64,000 bases of DNA from Mycobacterium sp. 236(2023) (GTDB taxonomy: Bacteria; Actinomycetota; Actinomycetes; Mycobacteriales; Mycobacteriaceae), in NCBI RefSeq assembly GCF_029623955.1, contig NZ_JARSBP010000004.1:372001-436000 (forward strand), read 5' to 3'. A program made the position numbers and the translations under genes. The notes under the pieces were generated by a model, which worked only from the letters and a program-made list of their open reading frames with translations, did not search any database and was not told where the DNA came from. Shown one piece after another: positions 41,763-50,879 of this stretch (its first letter is position 1; each line of letters opens with the position of its first letter).

Positions 41763-42359
41763 ATGGCCGGGACGGCGGGCGGCAGACCGCGCGACAAACA
41801 GATCGACAACGCGATCCTTGAGGCCACCCGCGCGCTGCTCGCCGACGGCAGCTACAACGACCTGTCGATGGAGCGCGTCGCCGCGCACGCGCAAGTCGGC
41901 AAGAAGTCGCTCTACCGTCGCTGGTCGTCCAAGGCGGCACTCGTCGCCGACGCCGTCCTCGACGCCTACGGGCGTGACGGATCCTTCGAGGTACGCAACA
42001 CCGGCGATCTCGCTGCCGACCTCCGCTCGTGGCTCGTCGAGCACGCAGAATTCATTGCCGAACCCACCAACGCGGCGCTCATTCGCGCGCTGATCTCCGC
42101 CGCCGCCGCGCGACCGATCGACAACGAGGCGCTCTACGAACTACTGAGCGCCCCGCAGCACAGTGGGCTGATGCTCCGGTTGCGGGGCGCGGTGGCCGAC
42201 GAGTGCCTGAGCGCAGACGCCGACCTCGATGCGATCGCCAACGCCCTGATCGGGACTCTGCTGCTGCGCGTTCTGAATGCCACGCCGCAAAGCAATTGTC
42301 CGCCAACGCAATTCGACGGACTTCTCAATGCTCTGCTGCACACGGATGACCGGCGATAG
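41763..42359 (+). CDS. TetR-family regulator of the adjacent kinase genes
   Basis: A 198-residue regulator. The helix-turn-helix runs from IDNAILEATRALLADG to YNDLSMERVAAHAQVGKKSLYRRW (residues 15-59). A helical C-terminal domain includes FIAEPTNAALIRALISAAAA. It belongs to the TetR/AcrR group with the C-terminal TetR_C_11-like pattern of the regulators at 15224 and 23866. Its operator is the adjacent 13-bp inverted repeat. The following kinase gene overlaps its 3' end. Confidence 0.9.
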   Translation: MAGTAGGRPRDKQIDNAILEATRALLADGSYNDLSMERVAAHAQVGKKSLYRRWSSKAALVADAVLDAYGRDGSFEVRNTGDLAADLRSWLVEHAEFIAEPTNAALIRALISAAAARPIDNEALYELLSAPQHSGLMLRLRGAVADECLSADADLDAIANALIGTLLLRVLNATPQSNCPPTQFDGLLNALLHTDDRR

Positions 42360-43224
42360 TGTGGCACATGTGCAGTCGTGGCATGGGGGACGCCTCGGTG
42401 ACGCGCAGGCCGCACTGATCTCCGGGTGGCTTCCCCATCCCCGTCTTCGCGACGACATGAGTTGGAACCTCGGCGACACGGCGGTTCTCGACGTGGATTC
42501 CGGACGGGGCCGGGTCGTCGTCAAAGCCGGCGGCCCGGCCAACCATCACATCGGCCGCGAGATCACAGCGTTCCTGGCATTCACGGACTGTCTGGCGCAG
42601 ACCGGCCGCGCCGCGAGGTTGCTTCACCACGATCGGGACGCCAATCTCCTTGTCCTCGAACACCTTCGCGGGTACTTGGTGGCGGGTGACGCTGCTGAGT
42701 TCGATCCCGAGACCTACCGTCAAGCGGGCATGATAGCCCGGACGTTCCATGATCAATCACACCGCGAGGATTCCGGCTGGGATGCCGGCGCGGTGGCGAA
42801 ATCGGTTGGCTGGCTTGACAAACCGCATCGAATCGCGCCCGGGACCGTCGCGGACCTGCGGGTGATTCTCGCCGGATACCGGCCACGCCCGATGACCGTC
42901 GTCCCCACTCACGGTGACTGGCAGCCACGGAACTGGCTCATCGACGACGACGGCACCGTCCAGGTCATCGATTTCGGTCGCTTCGCGTGGCGCCCTGCGG
43001 TCAGCGACTTCTGCCGGCTTGCTGCTCAGCAGTGGCGCGATGACCCCCGGCTCGAAGATGCATTCTTCACTGGCTACGGCGGGGACCCCAGAACACCGGA
43101 TCAGTGGCGGATGTTCGCGGTCCACGAAGCGATCGGCACGGCCGCATGGGCCTATCAGGTCGGTGATGAGCCGTTCGAACAGCAGGGCCACCGCATGATC
43201 GCCGAGGCCCTGGAGCTCTTCTAG
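42346..43224 (+). CDS. APH-fold phosphotransferase
   Basis: A kinase-fold protein, 292 residues from the ATG at 42346, which overlaps the TetR gene by 14 bp. GTGs at 42361 and 42370 are alternatives. RVVVKAGGPANHHIGREITAF supplies the ATP lysine and helix C, LVLEHLRGYLV the hinge, VPTHGDWQPRNWLID the catalytic loop (about residue 190), and VQVIDFGRFAWRP the DFG motif. The substrate is unknown. Its overlap with the TetR gene suggests co-regulation with the divergent kinase. Confidence 0.85.
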   Translation: MTGDSVAHVQSWHGGRLGDAQAALISGWLPHPRLRDDMSWNLGDTAVLDVDSGRGRVVVKAGGPANHHIGREITAFLAFTDCLAQTGRAARLLHHDRDANLLVLEHLRGYLVAGDAAEFDPETYRQAGMIARTFHDQSHREDSGWDAGAVAKSVGWLDKPHRIAPGTVADLRVILAGYRPRPMTVVPTHGDWQPRNWLIDDDGTVQVIDFGRFAWRPAVSDFCRLAAQQWRDDPRLEDAFFTGYGGDPRTPDQWRMFAVHEAIGTAAWAYQVGDEPFEQQGHRMIAEALELF

Positions 43225-43228
43225 TACC

Positions 43229-43807
43229 GTGGCGACGGTGAAATCGCCCCGTCTGGTTGCCCCCGTCGCATTCGCCGCCTTCGCCTTGACACTGACCGCT
43301 TGCGGCTCCGGGGCGGTGCCGTCTTCGCAGGCGCAAGCCCCGGCCGCGGGCTGTCCGGCCGCGGCGCCAGCGAGCGATACCGCACCCGAGTGGACGCTTC
43401 CGGGCGCGACCGGCGACGTCGCCGTAACCGGATCCACCGACACCGCGGCACCGCTCGTCACCGTGACCCCGCCGTTCAGCGTGGCCGAGACGCAGGTTCA
43501 CACGCTGCAGGCCGGGACCGGCCCCGTCGTCTCCCCCGCCGCGACCGTGTCCGTCTGCTACATGGGAGTCAACGGACGTGACGGATCCGTATTCGACAGC
43601 AGCTACCAGCGGGGAGCCCCTGTCGACTTCCCGCTCGACGGTGTCGTGACCGGGTTCCAGAAGGCCATCGCCGGACAGAACGTCGGCTCGACCGTCGCCG
43701 TCGCGATGACGTCGGCCGACGGCTACCCGCAGGGCCAGCCCGGCGCCGGAATCCTGCCGGGCGACTCGCTGATCTTCGCGATCAAGATCCTCGGCGCCAC
43801 AGGCTGA
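43229..43807 (+). CDS. FKBP-type peptidyl-prolyl isomerase lipoprotein
   Basis: A 192-residue lipoprotein. The signal sequence ends in the lipobox LTAC (Cys25). After a linker rich in Ala/Pro comes an FKBP domain (about residues 90-190): VSVCYMGVNGRDGSVFDSSY, then PVDFPLDGVVTGFQKAIAGQ, VGSTVAVAMTSADGYP and a closing GDSLIFAIKIL. It should aid folding of exported proteins at the outer face of the membrane. The GTG at 43229 lies 4 bp after the preceding stop. Confidence 0.92.
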   Translation: MATVKSPRLVAPVAFAAFALTLTACGSGAVPSSQAQAPAAGCPAAAPASDTAPEWTLPGATGDVAVTGSTDTAAPLVTVTPPFSVAETQVHTLQAGTGPVVSPAATVSVCYMGVNGRDGSVFDSSYQRGAPVDFPLDGVVTGFQKAIAGQNVGSTVAVAMTSADGYPQGQPGAGILPGDSLIFAIKILGATG

Positions 43808-43810
43808 ACC

Positions 43811-44686
43811 TCAGAAGAGGTCCGGCGTCGTCGGCGCGACATCGTCCAGAAATGCGGTCACCATCGGTACGAGAATCGCAGCCTCACCCGCGAGCCCGAT
43901 GTGTGACATCGCGGGCAGCACCACCAACCGCGCTGCGGGCGTCTTCTGGAGCAGTCCCGTCGTTGCCGCCTCGTCGTCGATTCCGCCGCGCAGCCGGAAC
44001 AACGTCACCGCGTGGTCGAGGTTCACAGAATCCGCGTCGCCGACGATGACCATCGTCTTGGCTCGGATGCCGCGCACCTGCGCTTCGGGAATCTCCTGAT
44101 CCTCGGCGTTGAGTGTCTTCATTTTCTCCAGATAAGCGCCGAACGCTGCGTCATCCGGGGTGTGGGCTCGGAACGCACGCTCGACTTCGGTCCCGGCGAA
44201 AGCCGCGGCATCGAGGTGCGCCATCGACTCGGGTAGCGACGGATGCCAGCCATCCCTGTGGAAGGTGGCCGACATCAACACCAACTTGCCCACGACGTCG
44301 TCATGCCGGATCGCCAGCTGTAAAGCGACGCCACCACCCTGCGAGTAACCCATCACATCGACACGCTCGACGCCCAACGCGCGCAACAGTTCCGCGGCGT
44401 CGTCGGCGAACTGCTCGTAGGACATGGCCCGCGACGTGTCCGGTGTCCGATCGTGGCCCTGCTGATCGAAGGTGATCACCGGGCGTCGTTCGGCGAATCG
44501 CGTCACCCACTCCGGCATCGAGCCTGCCGACATGAACGCGCCCGGGATCAGCAACAAAGCCGGTTGAGCGGCGTCGAGATTCCCGTAGACCTCGTAGTAG
44601 ACGTTGAGGCCGTTGATCGGAAAGCGGCCGCTGCGCGACGGTGTTGCTCCCATATCGGTTGGACTCGGCGGACTCACAGAATTCAT
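43811..44686 (-). CDS. Alpha/beta hydrolase
   Basis: A 291-residue hydrolase. The oxyanion strand is LLLIPGAFMSAGS. The nucleophile elbow GYSQGG is near residue 118. The acid is in VIVGDADSVNLDHA and the histidine in AMSHIGLAG. The ATG at 44686 is chosen; 44653 also fits. Esterase or lactonase action on an unknown substrate is likely. It converges on the FKBP gene with 3 bp between stops. Confidence 0.88.
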   Translation of the reverse strand: MNSVSPPSPTDMGATPSRSGRFPINGLNVYYEVYGNLDAAQPALLLIPGAFMSAGSMPEWVTRFAERRPVITFDQQGHDRTPDTSRAMSYEQFADDAAELLRALGVERVDVMGYSQGGGVALQLAIRHDDVVGKLVLMSATFHRDGWHPSLPESMAHLDAAAFAGTEVERAFRAHTPDDAAFGAYLEKMKTLNAEDQEIPEAQVRGIRAKTMVIVGDADSVNLDHAVTLFRLRGGIDDEAATTGLLQKTPAARLVVLPAMSHIGLAGEAAILVPMVTAFLDDVAPTTPDLF

Positions 44687-44765
44687 CGCGGTCGCCACTG
44701 ATTCACCGGCGCGGCCGACAATTTCGGCGCATACTCCAGCCAACCGCAGACGAGGGGAATCACCA

Positions 44766-45101
44766 ATGACAGCTTCACATCGCCGCCGGGCCGGCCGGCT
44801 GGTGCCGCTCGCTGTGATCGCTGCGTGCGTCTTTTCCGCGCCGCTCGCGTCCGCGGATCCCTACACGCCGGTGCAGACACAGGACAACGCGGAGTTCGCG
44901 ATCGCCGACGGCTATATCGCCAAGCAGATCAACTGCACGCCCGACATGCCGGCTACGTTCGAATCGATCACCTGGAACCCGCCGGGCTTCACACCGGCGG
45001 GAGGTTCGGGGATGATCCACGACGCCGATCCGGCGCTCGGTGGTCCCTTTGTGGCGACATGGGCGGGCAACTACTGGGACATCGAATACCAGTACTGCTG
45101 A
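44766..45101 (+). CDS. Secreted hypothetical protein
   Basis: A 111-residue exported protein. The signal peptide (RLVPLAVIAACVFSAPLASAD) is followed by a mature domain of about 80 residues (PYTPVQTQDNAEFAIADGYI, then WAGNYWDIEYQYC) with a Cys pair (INCTPD and the C-terminal Cys). The function is unknown; the family appears mycobacterial. GAGGGGAAT before the ATG supports the start. Confidence 0.8.
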   Translation: MTASHRRRAGRLVPLAVIAACVFSAPLASADPYTPVQTQDNAEFAIADGYIAKQINCTPDMPATFESITWNPPGFTPAGGSGMIHDADPALGGPFVATWAGNYWDIEYQYC

Positions 45102-45122
45102 AACACTTTCGCTCTGCCGGGT

Positions 45123-45332
45123 CTAACGGGAATCGCGCTCTGCCATCCTGCGACGGTTGATCAGGTACGCGCCGACGGCGCCTGCGGTGGCGCCGACACC
45201 GAGGGTGGCCCAGCCGGTCGGCAGGTTCGCCACCGACGTGAGGATGCCAAGACAGACACCGGCGGCGACCGCGAACGCCGCCGTGATCGCAACGATCTGC
45301 CACCAGGGCATCGGGAAGCCGGAATTCGACAT
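45123..45332 (-). CDS. Small two-helix membrane protein
   Basis: A 69-residue protein with two hydrophobic segments (VAITAAFAVAAGVCLGIL and TLGVGATAGAVGAYLI) and a basic end (NRRRMAERDSR). Unknown function. Confidence 0.7.
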   Translation of the reverse strand: MSNSGFPMPWWQIVAITAAFAVAAGVCLGILTSVANLPTGWATLGVGATAGAVGAYLINRRRMAERDSR

Positions 45333-45424
45333 GACATGACGCTATCGCGCTATGGGATCGCCCTGGACGATATCGCTCGCCGAATGGCAAGACGAAACAG
45401 GCCCTTGTCACTTTGAATGCATGT

Positions 45425-46291
45425 GTGACCACGGATGAGGCCCGCGCCGGCGTCCTGATGGCGATCGCCGCCCAGATCTGCATCCAACTGGGCATGGTCG
45501 TCGCCGTCGGACTGATCGACCAGATCGGCTCTGATGGAACCGCCTGGCTACGACTGTCATTGGCAGGGATCCTGCTGTTGGTCGTCGTCCGGCCGAAGCC
45601 GTCGGCGTTCACCTGGCGCACCTTCGGCATGAGCGTGGTGCTCGGCGGCGTCACCGCCGCCATAACGTTGTTCTTCATGGCATCACTGGACCGTCTGTCG
45701 CTCGGTACCGCGACGGCTCTGGAATTTCTCGGTCCCCTGGTGCTAGCCGTGATCCACGGAAGCGGACGTCATCGGTTGGCGTGGCCGGCTTTCGCCGCGG
45801 CCGGTGTGGTGCTCCTGAGCGAACCCTTCGGTGACGGTATCGACCCCAAAGGTGCGTTCCTGGCGGTCATGGCGGGGGTCTGCTGGGCCATCTACATCCT
45901 TCTCACCCAACGCGTTGGTGACGAGGTCGCCGGCATCAACGGGCTCGCCGTGTCGATGCCGATCGCAGGCCTGGTCGCCACCTGCTTCGTCGACAAGCTC
46001 GCATTCTCGCTGCTGACACCGCAATTGATCCTGATCGGCCTCGGCATGGCTCTACTGCTGCCAGTGATCCCGTACGTCCTGGAGCTGCTGGCGCTGCGTA
46101 GGCTGACCACCGCGACGTTCGGCATCCTGATGAGCCTGGAGCCGGCGTTCGCGGTCCTCGTCGGATTTCTTCTGCTCGACCAGAATCCCGGAGTGACAGG
46201 ACTTTTCGGGATTGCCGCAGTGGTGGCCGCCGGAATCGGGGCATCGCGCTCCGGAGGTCGTGAGATGGCGGTACCGCTGGAAGTGGGCTGA
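45425..46291 (+). CDS. EamA/DMT-superfamily transporter (RhtA-like)
   Basis: A 288-residue membrane transporter with ten predicted helices in two five-helix halves. GMSVVLGGVTAAITLFFMAS, LSLGTATALEFLGPLVLAV and TFGILMSLEPAFAVLVGFLLL are EamA marks, the last typical of RhtA threonine/homoserine exporters. It probably exports amino acids or related metabolites. The GTG at 45425 is preferred over a TTG at 45413. Confidence 0.87.
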   Translation: MTTDEARAGVLMAIAAQICIQLGMVVAVGLIDQIGSDGTAWLRLSLAGILLLVVVRPKPSAFTWRTFGMSVVLGGVTAAITLFFMASLDRLSLGTATALEFLGPLVLAVIHGSGRHRLAWPAFAAAGVVLLSEPFGDGIDPKGAFLAVMAGVCWAIYILLTQRVGDEVAGINGLAVSMPIAGLVATCFVDKLAFSLLTPQLILIGLGMALLLPVIPYVLELLALRRLTTATFGILMSLEPAFAVLVGFLLLDQNPGVTGLFGIAAVVAAGIGASRSGGREMAVPLEVG

Positions 46292-46294
46292 CGG

Positions 46295-46729
46295 TCAGCG
46301 CAGGGAACCGGGCGGCCAATCGATACCGATCTCGTCGCAGATCGGCGGGATGATGATCAGCGATCCGCGCGGACTGCAGAACGGCATCGGCGGCGGCTGC
46401 GGCGGCGGAGGTGCCGCCGGAGGCAACGGCGGCGGTGGCGCCGCAGGGCGAGGTGCACCCGACCACGGGTACATGGTGTTGGTGGTGACGTCGGTGATGC
46501 CGAAGGAGTCCCAGTACCAATCGTGGCAGACATTCCAGTCCCACGAAAGAACTTGTCCGCCAGGCGGCGTCGGATCACCCGGGCACCAATGCGTGCACGT
46601 CAACCCCGGCGGGCAGTTGCCGCCCTGATAGCTCGGGCCCTGCGCCGATGCGATCGGCAGCGCTGATCCCGACAACACGAGACCCGCGGCGGCAGCGACA
46701 CCCGCGGCGAACCGCACAGTCCGGTTCAT
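46295..46729 (-). CDS. Secreted Pro/Cys-rich protein
   Basis: A 144-residue exported protein. The signal peptide ends ASAQ. The mature part has CPPGLTCTHWCPGDPTPPGG (three Cys), an aromatic segment (WDWNVCHDWYWDSFG), a polyproline stretch and a closing FCSPRGSLIIIPPICDEIG. The Cys pairs and proline-rich linker resemble the protein at 1446. The function is unknown. Its ATG overlaps the preceding stop (ATGA). Confidence 0.8.
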   Translation of the reverse strand: MNRTVRFAAGVAAAAGLVLSGSALPIASAQGPSYQGGNCPPGLTCTHWCPGDPTPPGGQVLSWDWNVCHDWYWDSFGITDVTTNTMYPWSGAPRPAAPPPPLPPAAPPPPQPPPMPFCSPRGSLIIIPPICDEIGIDWPPGSLR

Positions 46730-47028
46730 CGTAAATCCTTTCCGCGACGCGACATTGGGCCTCCATCACACCCGCGGGACGCCCCTACCGATCCCAACTT
46801 TCGGCTCGGGGGTCGCCCGGACTGCGACGTCGCGCGCTGGTGCGCCATCTCCAGTTCGGCGATGAGCGCGTCGACCTCGGCGCGCCGCTCAGCCGGCACC
46901 TTCAGCGAGTAGAACGTGCCCACGCTGACGATGACCTGCAGGAGCACCTGGTCATTCGCGGACCGGCGCCAGCGCCCGCGAGCGTGCGTGAAATGCCAGG
47001 TTTTCGCGGCGCGCCGGTGCGCAGACAC
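46726..47028 (-). CDS. Small hypothetical protein, uncertain
   Basis: A 100-residue basic frame from a GTG at 47028. The core LLQVIVSVGTFYSLKVPAER, then EVDALIAELEMAHQ, looks like the end of a longer domain. The arginine-rich N-terminus (RRAAKTWHFTHARGRWRRSA) looks less natural, so this may be a remnant. Its stop overlaps the next gene's start. Confidence 0.4.
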   Translation of the reverse strand: MSAHRRAAKTWHFTHARGRWRRSANDQVLLQVIVSVGTFYSLKVPAERRAEVDALIAELEMAHQRATSQSGRPPSRKLGSVGASRGCDGGPMSRRGKDLR

Positions 47029-47116
47029 GCGCGCTCGCGGTGCAACTACCGTCGGTAGTAGGGGTGTGGCAATAGGATTTGCCGCCTAGTATCCCGTCGG
47101 TGTGGAAGAGGTTGCA

Positions 47117-48202
47117 ATGACACGTGCACCACACCGACGGGCATTCCTCAGGAGCGGCCTCGCCGTGATCGCCGGCCTTGCGGGCGGCGTCGCGTGCACG
47201 AGTCCCGACCTCACCGAGCGTCCGCGGCAGCGGGAACCGCACATCGCCGAGCATTTCCTGGTCCACACCAACCTCGAATACGCGGCCCCCGCCGAGCGGG
47301 GCCACCTCCTCGACCTGTATGTGCCGCTGGCCGCGGCAGGACCGGTGCCAGTCGTCATCTTCCAGATGGGTTCGGCGTTCAAAAGCGATGACACCAAAGG
47401 CAAGGCGCTGGCCGACGGGGACGGTGTCGACATCGAAGATCCCCCGTCGGCGGGCGGCATGATCGATGCGCCACAGCTGGCGACCCTGTGGGTGCCGCGG
47501 GGCTACGCCGTCGTCGGACTCAACGTCCGCAGCAGCAGCCAGGTCAAGTTCCCGGGACAGGTTCACGACGTCAAAGCCGCCATCCGATTCCTGCGCGCGA
47601 ACGCCAAGAACTACGGCCTCGACCCCGAGCGCTTCGCGACGATGGGCAACAGCAGCGGCGCGTGGGTGTCGACCATGGCCGGCGTGACGTCCGGGATCGC
47701 CGAACTGGAGGGCGATCTCGGCAACCCCGGACAGCCCAGTTCGGTTCGCGCCGTGATCGATCTGTTCGGCCCGACCGATTTCCTCGCGATGGACGCCCAT
47801 CGGCTGCCCGACGGGGAGGTACACGACGCACCGGACTCCCCCGAGTCCGAACTCATGGGATTCCCCATCCAGGACGACCGCGTTGCGGTCGAAAAGGCAA
47901 ATCCGGCAACGTATGTGACCGCGGACAGCCCACCGATCTTCATCGCGCACGGAACCGCCGATCCGCTGGTGCCCTCCCATCAATCCGAGATCCTGTTCGA
48001 CGCATACGCGAAAGCCGGCGCGACAGCCACCCTCGCGCTGCTGCCCGACGTCGGCCACACCGATGCGTATCTGTTCGCCCCGAACTACTCGCCGGGGCGA
48101 GCTGTCAAGCACACCGAAAGAGGAGTCACCGTCACGGGGTCCGATCCCGCGCCCACATTCGACGCGTTGCTGGCATTTCTCGACACGCATCTGCGCGCCT
48201 GA
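47117..48202 (+). CDS. Exported alpha/beta hydrolase (carboxylesterase, BD-FAE-like)
   Basis: A 361-residue hydrolase. The N-terminus has both a Tat-like RRAFLRSG and a lipobox-like GVAC, so it is probably a Tat-exported lipoprotein. VVIFQMGSAF is the oxyanion segment and NVRSSSQVKFPGQVHDVKAAIRFLRANA a hallmark of esterases acting on polysaccharide acetates. The nucleophile is in MGNSSGAW (GxSxG variant), the acid in AHGTADPLVP, and the His in VGHTDAY. It acts outside the membrane on an unknown ester. The ATG at 47117 is chosen. Confidence 0.88.
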   Translation: MTRAPHRRAFLRSGLAVIAGLAGGVACTSPDLTERPRQREPHIAEHFLVHTNLEYAAPAERGHLLDLYVPLAAAGPVPVVIFQMGSAFKSDDTKGKALADGDGVDIEDPPSAGGMIDAPQLATLWVPRGYAVVGLNVRSSSQVKFPGQVHDVKAAIRFLRANAKNYGLDPERFATMGNSSGAWVSTMAGVTSGIAELEGDLGNPGQPSSVRAVIDLFGPTDFLAMDAHRLPDGEVHDAPDSPESELMGFPIQDDRVAVEKANPATYVTADSPPIFIAHGTADPLVPSHQSEILFDAYAKAGATATLALLPDVGHTDAYLFAPNYSPGRAVKHTERGVTVTGSDPAPTFDALLAFLDTHLRA

Positions 48203-48228
48203 CAGTCGCAACAGGTCATGATGGAGCC

Positions 48229-48594
48229 ATGGAGTCCACCCGTGTCGATCGATGGCTCTGGGCGGTTCGGCTGACCAAGACCCGCCCCGACGCCGCGTCA
48301 GCGTGCCGAGGCGGACAGGTGAAGGTCAACGGCAGGCAGGCCAAACCGTCGACCATGGTGTCCCCCGGGGACGAAGTCCGCGCCCGCGTCGGGGACACCA
48401 CCAAGGTCGTCCAGGTCTCCCGGATCATCCAGAAACGGGTTGGCGCCGCCGACGCCGTCACGTGCTACCTCGACAGGACTCCACCCCCGCCGCCCACCGT
48501 GTTCGTGCCCGTCGCCGTCCGTGACCGCGGCGCAGGCCGGCCGACCAAACGGGACCGGCGCGCCCTCGACAAGTGGCGCGCGCGGCAGGACTGA
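48229..48594 (+). CDS. S4-domain RNA-binding protein (Hsp15/RqcP-like)
   Basis: A 121-residue protein with an N-terminal S4 domain: RVDRWLWAVRLTKTRPDAASAC, GGQVKVNGRQAKPSTMVSPGDEV and a basic C-terminus. Relatives (Hsp15, RqcP) bind stalled 50S subunits carrying peptidyl-tRNA and act in ribosome rescue. The short basic tail (RPTKRDRRALDKWRARQD) fits. The ATG at 48229 sets the start. A membrane protein gene follows 9 bp later. Confidence 0.92.
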   Translation: MESTRVDRWLWAVRLTKTRPDAASACRGGQVKVNGRQAKPSTMVSPGDEVRARVGDTTKVVQVSRIIQKRVGAADAVTCYLDRTPPPPPTVFVPVAVRDRGAGRPTKRDRRALDKWRARQD

Positions 48595-48603
48595 ACGCCC
48601 ACC

Positions 48604-49380
48604 GTGATCCGCCTCGCCCATCTGTTGGCCGCGCTGGCCATCATCGCCGTCCCGGCGCTGGGGTGGTTCGTCGACGGCTGGTCAGGCGCGACGACGCTCG
48701 TCGTGTACTGGTTCGAAACGCTGGCGGGCTCGCTGATCATCGCTGCCCGGATCATGGTCCATCGCCGGTGGGCGCCCAAGCGCGGGCATTACCGATACGT
48801 GGCATCAGCCACGACCCGCCGAAGCCCTTCCAGCTCATCGTTCGCCGCGGGCTTTCTCATGACGAGCCTGATCTTCACCGCCGTGCACGGGCTGTTCCTC
48901 GCGGCGATCGTGTTCCTGCTGGGCCGCAACGGTCAACCTGAGCTCGCCGAGATCAATTGGCGCAGTGTCGGTTACGGCTGCGCCGCCGTCGTCGCATTCA
49001 TGTGCGTCGATTTCGCCGTCGACCTGCTGAGCCTGCGCAGGTGGTCGTTCTGGCAGATCGAGCAGACGGCCCAGCGCGGGTTCAGTCGGGTCGTCGTCGT
49101 CCATCTCACACTGATCTTCGGCATGTTCGGCGTCGCCATCACCGGCGCCTCCAGCGCGCTGTTCGGGGTCTTCGTCGTCCTGAAGAGCCTGGCATCGTTG
49201 AGTTTCGTTCTGCCGCAATGGGAGCCGGCGCGACCGCCACGGTGGCTGAGCAGGGTCATGAATCGGGTCCCGAATGTGCATCCGGGTGAGCGCTTCGAAG
49301 ACTTCTGGGCCAAGGACCGCGACGACGAACGTGCGCGGCGCGAGCGCAACGAAGAGCACTGGGAGCCGACGCGTCGTTGA
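48604..49380 (+). CDS. Multi-pass membrane protein (DUF6498-like)
   Basis: A 258-residue membrane protein with about six helices (for example LAHLLAALAIIAVPALGWFV, GFLMTSLIFTAVHGLFLAAI and VVVVHLTLIFGMFGVAITGA). The N-terminal YWFETLAGSLII and the polar C-terminus (DFWAKDRDDERARR) are features of the DUF6498 family. Its function is unknown; it is co-transcribed with the S4 gene. Confidence 0.8.
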   Translation: MIRLAHLLAALAIIAVPALGWFVDGWSGATTLVVYWFETLAGSLIIAARIMVHRRWAPKRGHYRYVASATTRRSPSSSSFAAGFLMTSLIFTAVHGLFLAAIVFLLGRNGQPELAEINWRSVGYGCAAVVAFMCVDFAVDLLSLRRWSFWQIEQTAQRGFSRVVVVHLTLIFGMFGVAITGASSALFGVFVVLKSLASLSFVLPQWEPARPPRWLSRVMNRVPNVHPGERFEDFWAKDRDDERARRERNEEHWEPTRR

Positions 49381-49386
49381 AGCCTC

Positions 49387-50724
49387 TCAGTCGGATTTCG
49401 GTTCGTCGCAACTCGTCCACGTGTAGCGCTGCTCGGACGCCGTGGACCCGCCGAGCATGAAAGCGCGGTGGTAGCGGCTCGCCCGGGCGATGGTCGCCAG
49501 CCACGTCGTCAGCGTGCTGATCCGGTTGCTCACGCCGGTGAGGAACGCGATGTGCAGCAGCCCCCACGCGACCCACCCGGTGAAGCCCGCGAGTTTGACG
49601 GGGCCGACCTGAAGTAGCGCCTTACCGCGGCTGATGTACGCCGCCGAGCCGAGATCGCGGTACCGGTACTCGCGGCGCTGCTTGCCCTCGAGCTCGCGGC
49701 GAATACACGACGCCACATGCAGCCCGCCCTGCATCGCATTCTCCGCGACACCCGGCAGCCCGTCGCGGCCCGCGAGATCACCGATCACGAACACACGCGG
49801 ATGGCCCGGAACCGAAAGGTCGGGCTGCACCGCGACCCGACCCGCCCTGTCCGTGTCGGCGCCCAGCACCTCGGCCAGATGCCGTGCGAACGGAACCGCC
49901 TCCACACCCGCGGTCCACATGACGGTTCGCGCGTCGTAGCGCTCTTCCTGGCCACCGGATTTCGGCGTCACGCACACACCGTCGCGGCTCACATCGGTCA
50001 CGTGGACGCCGAGGTGGGTCTCGACGCCGAGCTTCCGGAGTGCCTTGGTGGCCTTATCGCTCAGGTCCGGCGCGAAGCTCTTCAACAGGCGATCGCCGCC
50101 GTCGAAAAGAAGCACCCTGGCTTCCTCGGGCTCGATGCTGTGGAACTCGTTGGCGAGCGTGCGCGTCGCGACTTCACGGATCTGCCCGGCCAGCTCCACG
50201 CCCGTCGGCCCACCGCCCGCCACGGCGAACGTCAGCCACGCATCGCGTTCCGGCCCCGGCAGCAACGTCTCGGCGATCTCGAACGCCGTGAACAACCGCT
50301 GACGGATGCACATCGCGTCGTCGAGTGTCTTCATCCCCGGTGCCCACTCCGCGAAATGCGGCTTCCCGAAATAGGACTGCTGCATTCCCGCCGCGACGAC
50401 CAGCACGTCGTAGTCGACGGTGAACGTCGTCTCGTCGGGTCGCCGCGCCGTCAGGGTGCGTGCCGCCGGATCAAGCTCGATCGCCTCCCCCAGCAGCGTC
50501 GTGACGTTGCGGTGCCCGGCGAACTCCTCACGCAGGGAGCGACTGATATGCGCCATGCTGAGCGTGCCCGTCGCGCACTGATACAGCAACGGCTGGAAGA
50601 GGTGGCCCGCCGCCCGGTCGAGCAGCGTCACGTCGACGTCCGCTCCCGCCAACCGGCGCGCGCAGAACAGCCCACCGAATCCACCCCCGACGATCAGCAC
50701 CTTGAGTCGACCTTGGCTCACCAC
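49387..50724 (-). CDS. Type II NADH dehydrogenase-like flavoprotein
   Basis: A 445-residue FAD enzyme that passes electrons from NADH to quinone without pumping. FAD motif VLIVGGGFGGLFCARRL is at residues 9-25. The NADH site is in VAGGGPTGVELAGQ near 170. The quinone-adjacent segment (HPRVFVIGDLAG, then GVAENAMQGG) is conserved, and a C-terminal amphipathic/hydrophobic region (VAWGLLHIAFLTGV) attaches it to the membrane. The length fits mycobacterial Ndh. It may be an Ndh paralogue, so I give no symbol. Confidence 0.92.
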   Translation of the reverse strand: MVSQGRLKVLIVGGGFGGLFCARRLAGADVDVTLLDRAAGHLFQPLLYQCATGTLSMAHISRSLREEFAGHRNVTTLLGEAIELDPAARTLTARRPDETTFTVDYDVLVVAAGMQQSYFGKPHFAEWAPGMKTLDDAMCIRQRLFTAFEIAETLLPGPERDAWLTFAVAGGGPTGVELAGQIREVATRTLANEFHSIEPEEARVLLFDGGDRLLKSFAPDLSDKATKALRKLGVETHLGVHVTDVSRDGVCVTPKSGGQEERYDARTVMWTAGVEAVPFARHLAEVLGADTDRAGRVAVQPDLSVPGHPRVFVIGDLAGRDGLPGVAENAMQGGLHVASCIRRELEGKQRREYRYRDLGSAAYISRGKALLQVGPVKLAGFTGWVAWGLLHIAFLTGVSNRISTLTTWLATIARASRYHRAFMLGGSTASEQRYTWTSCDEPKSD

Positions 50725-50879
50725 GCCGAGGCTAGTCGCTCCCTCATGGGAGCCTCCCGTAACGACGAATCGTCACATGACGAAGTACTCGATGCGGCAC
50801 ACCGATTTCGGGGGTGTCGGACCGCGACGCATCCAGGCATGCGCGTCGGCGGGCGCGCCCAAGAAGGACGGGCAACTTC

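Noticed and set aside
46952..48211. 419-residue minus-strand frame
   Set aside because: Antisense shadow of the exported esterase, which has Tat, lipobox and catalytic motifs.
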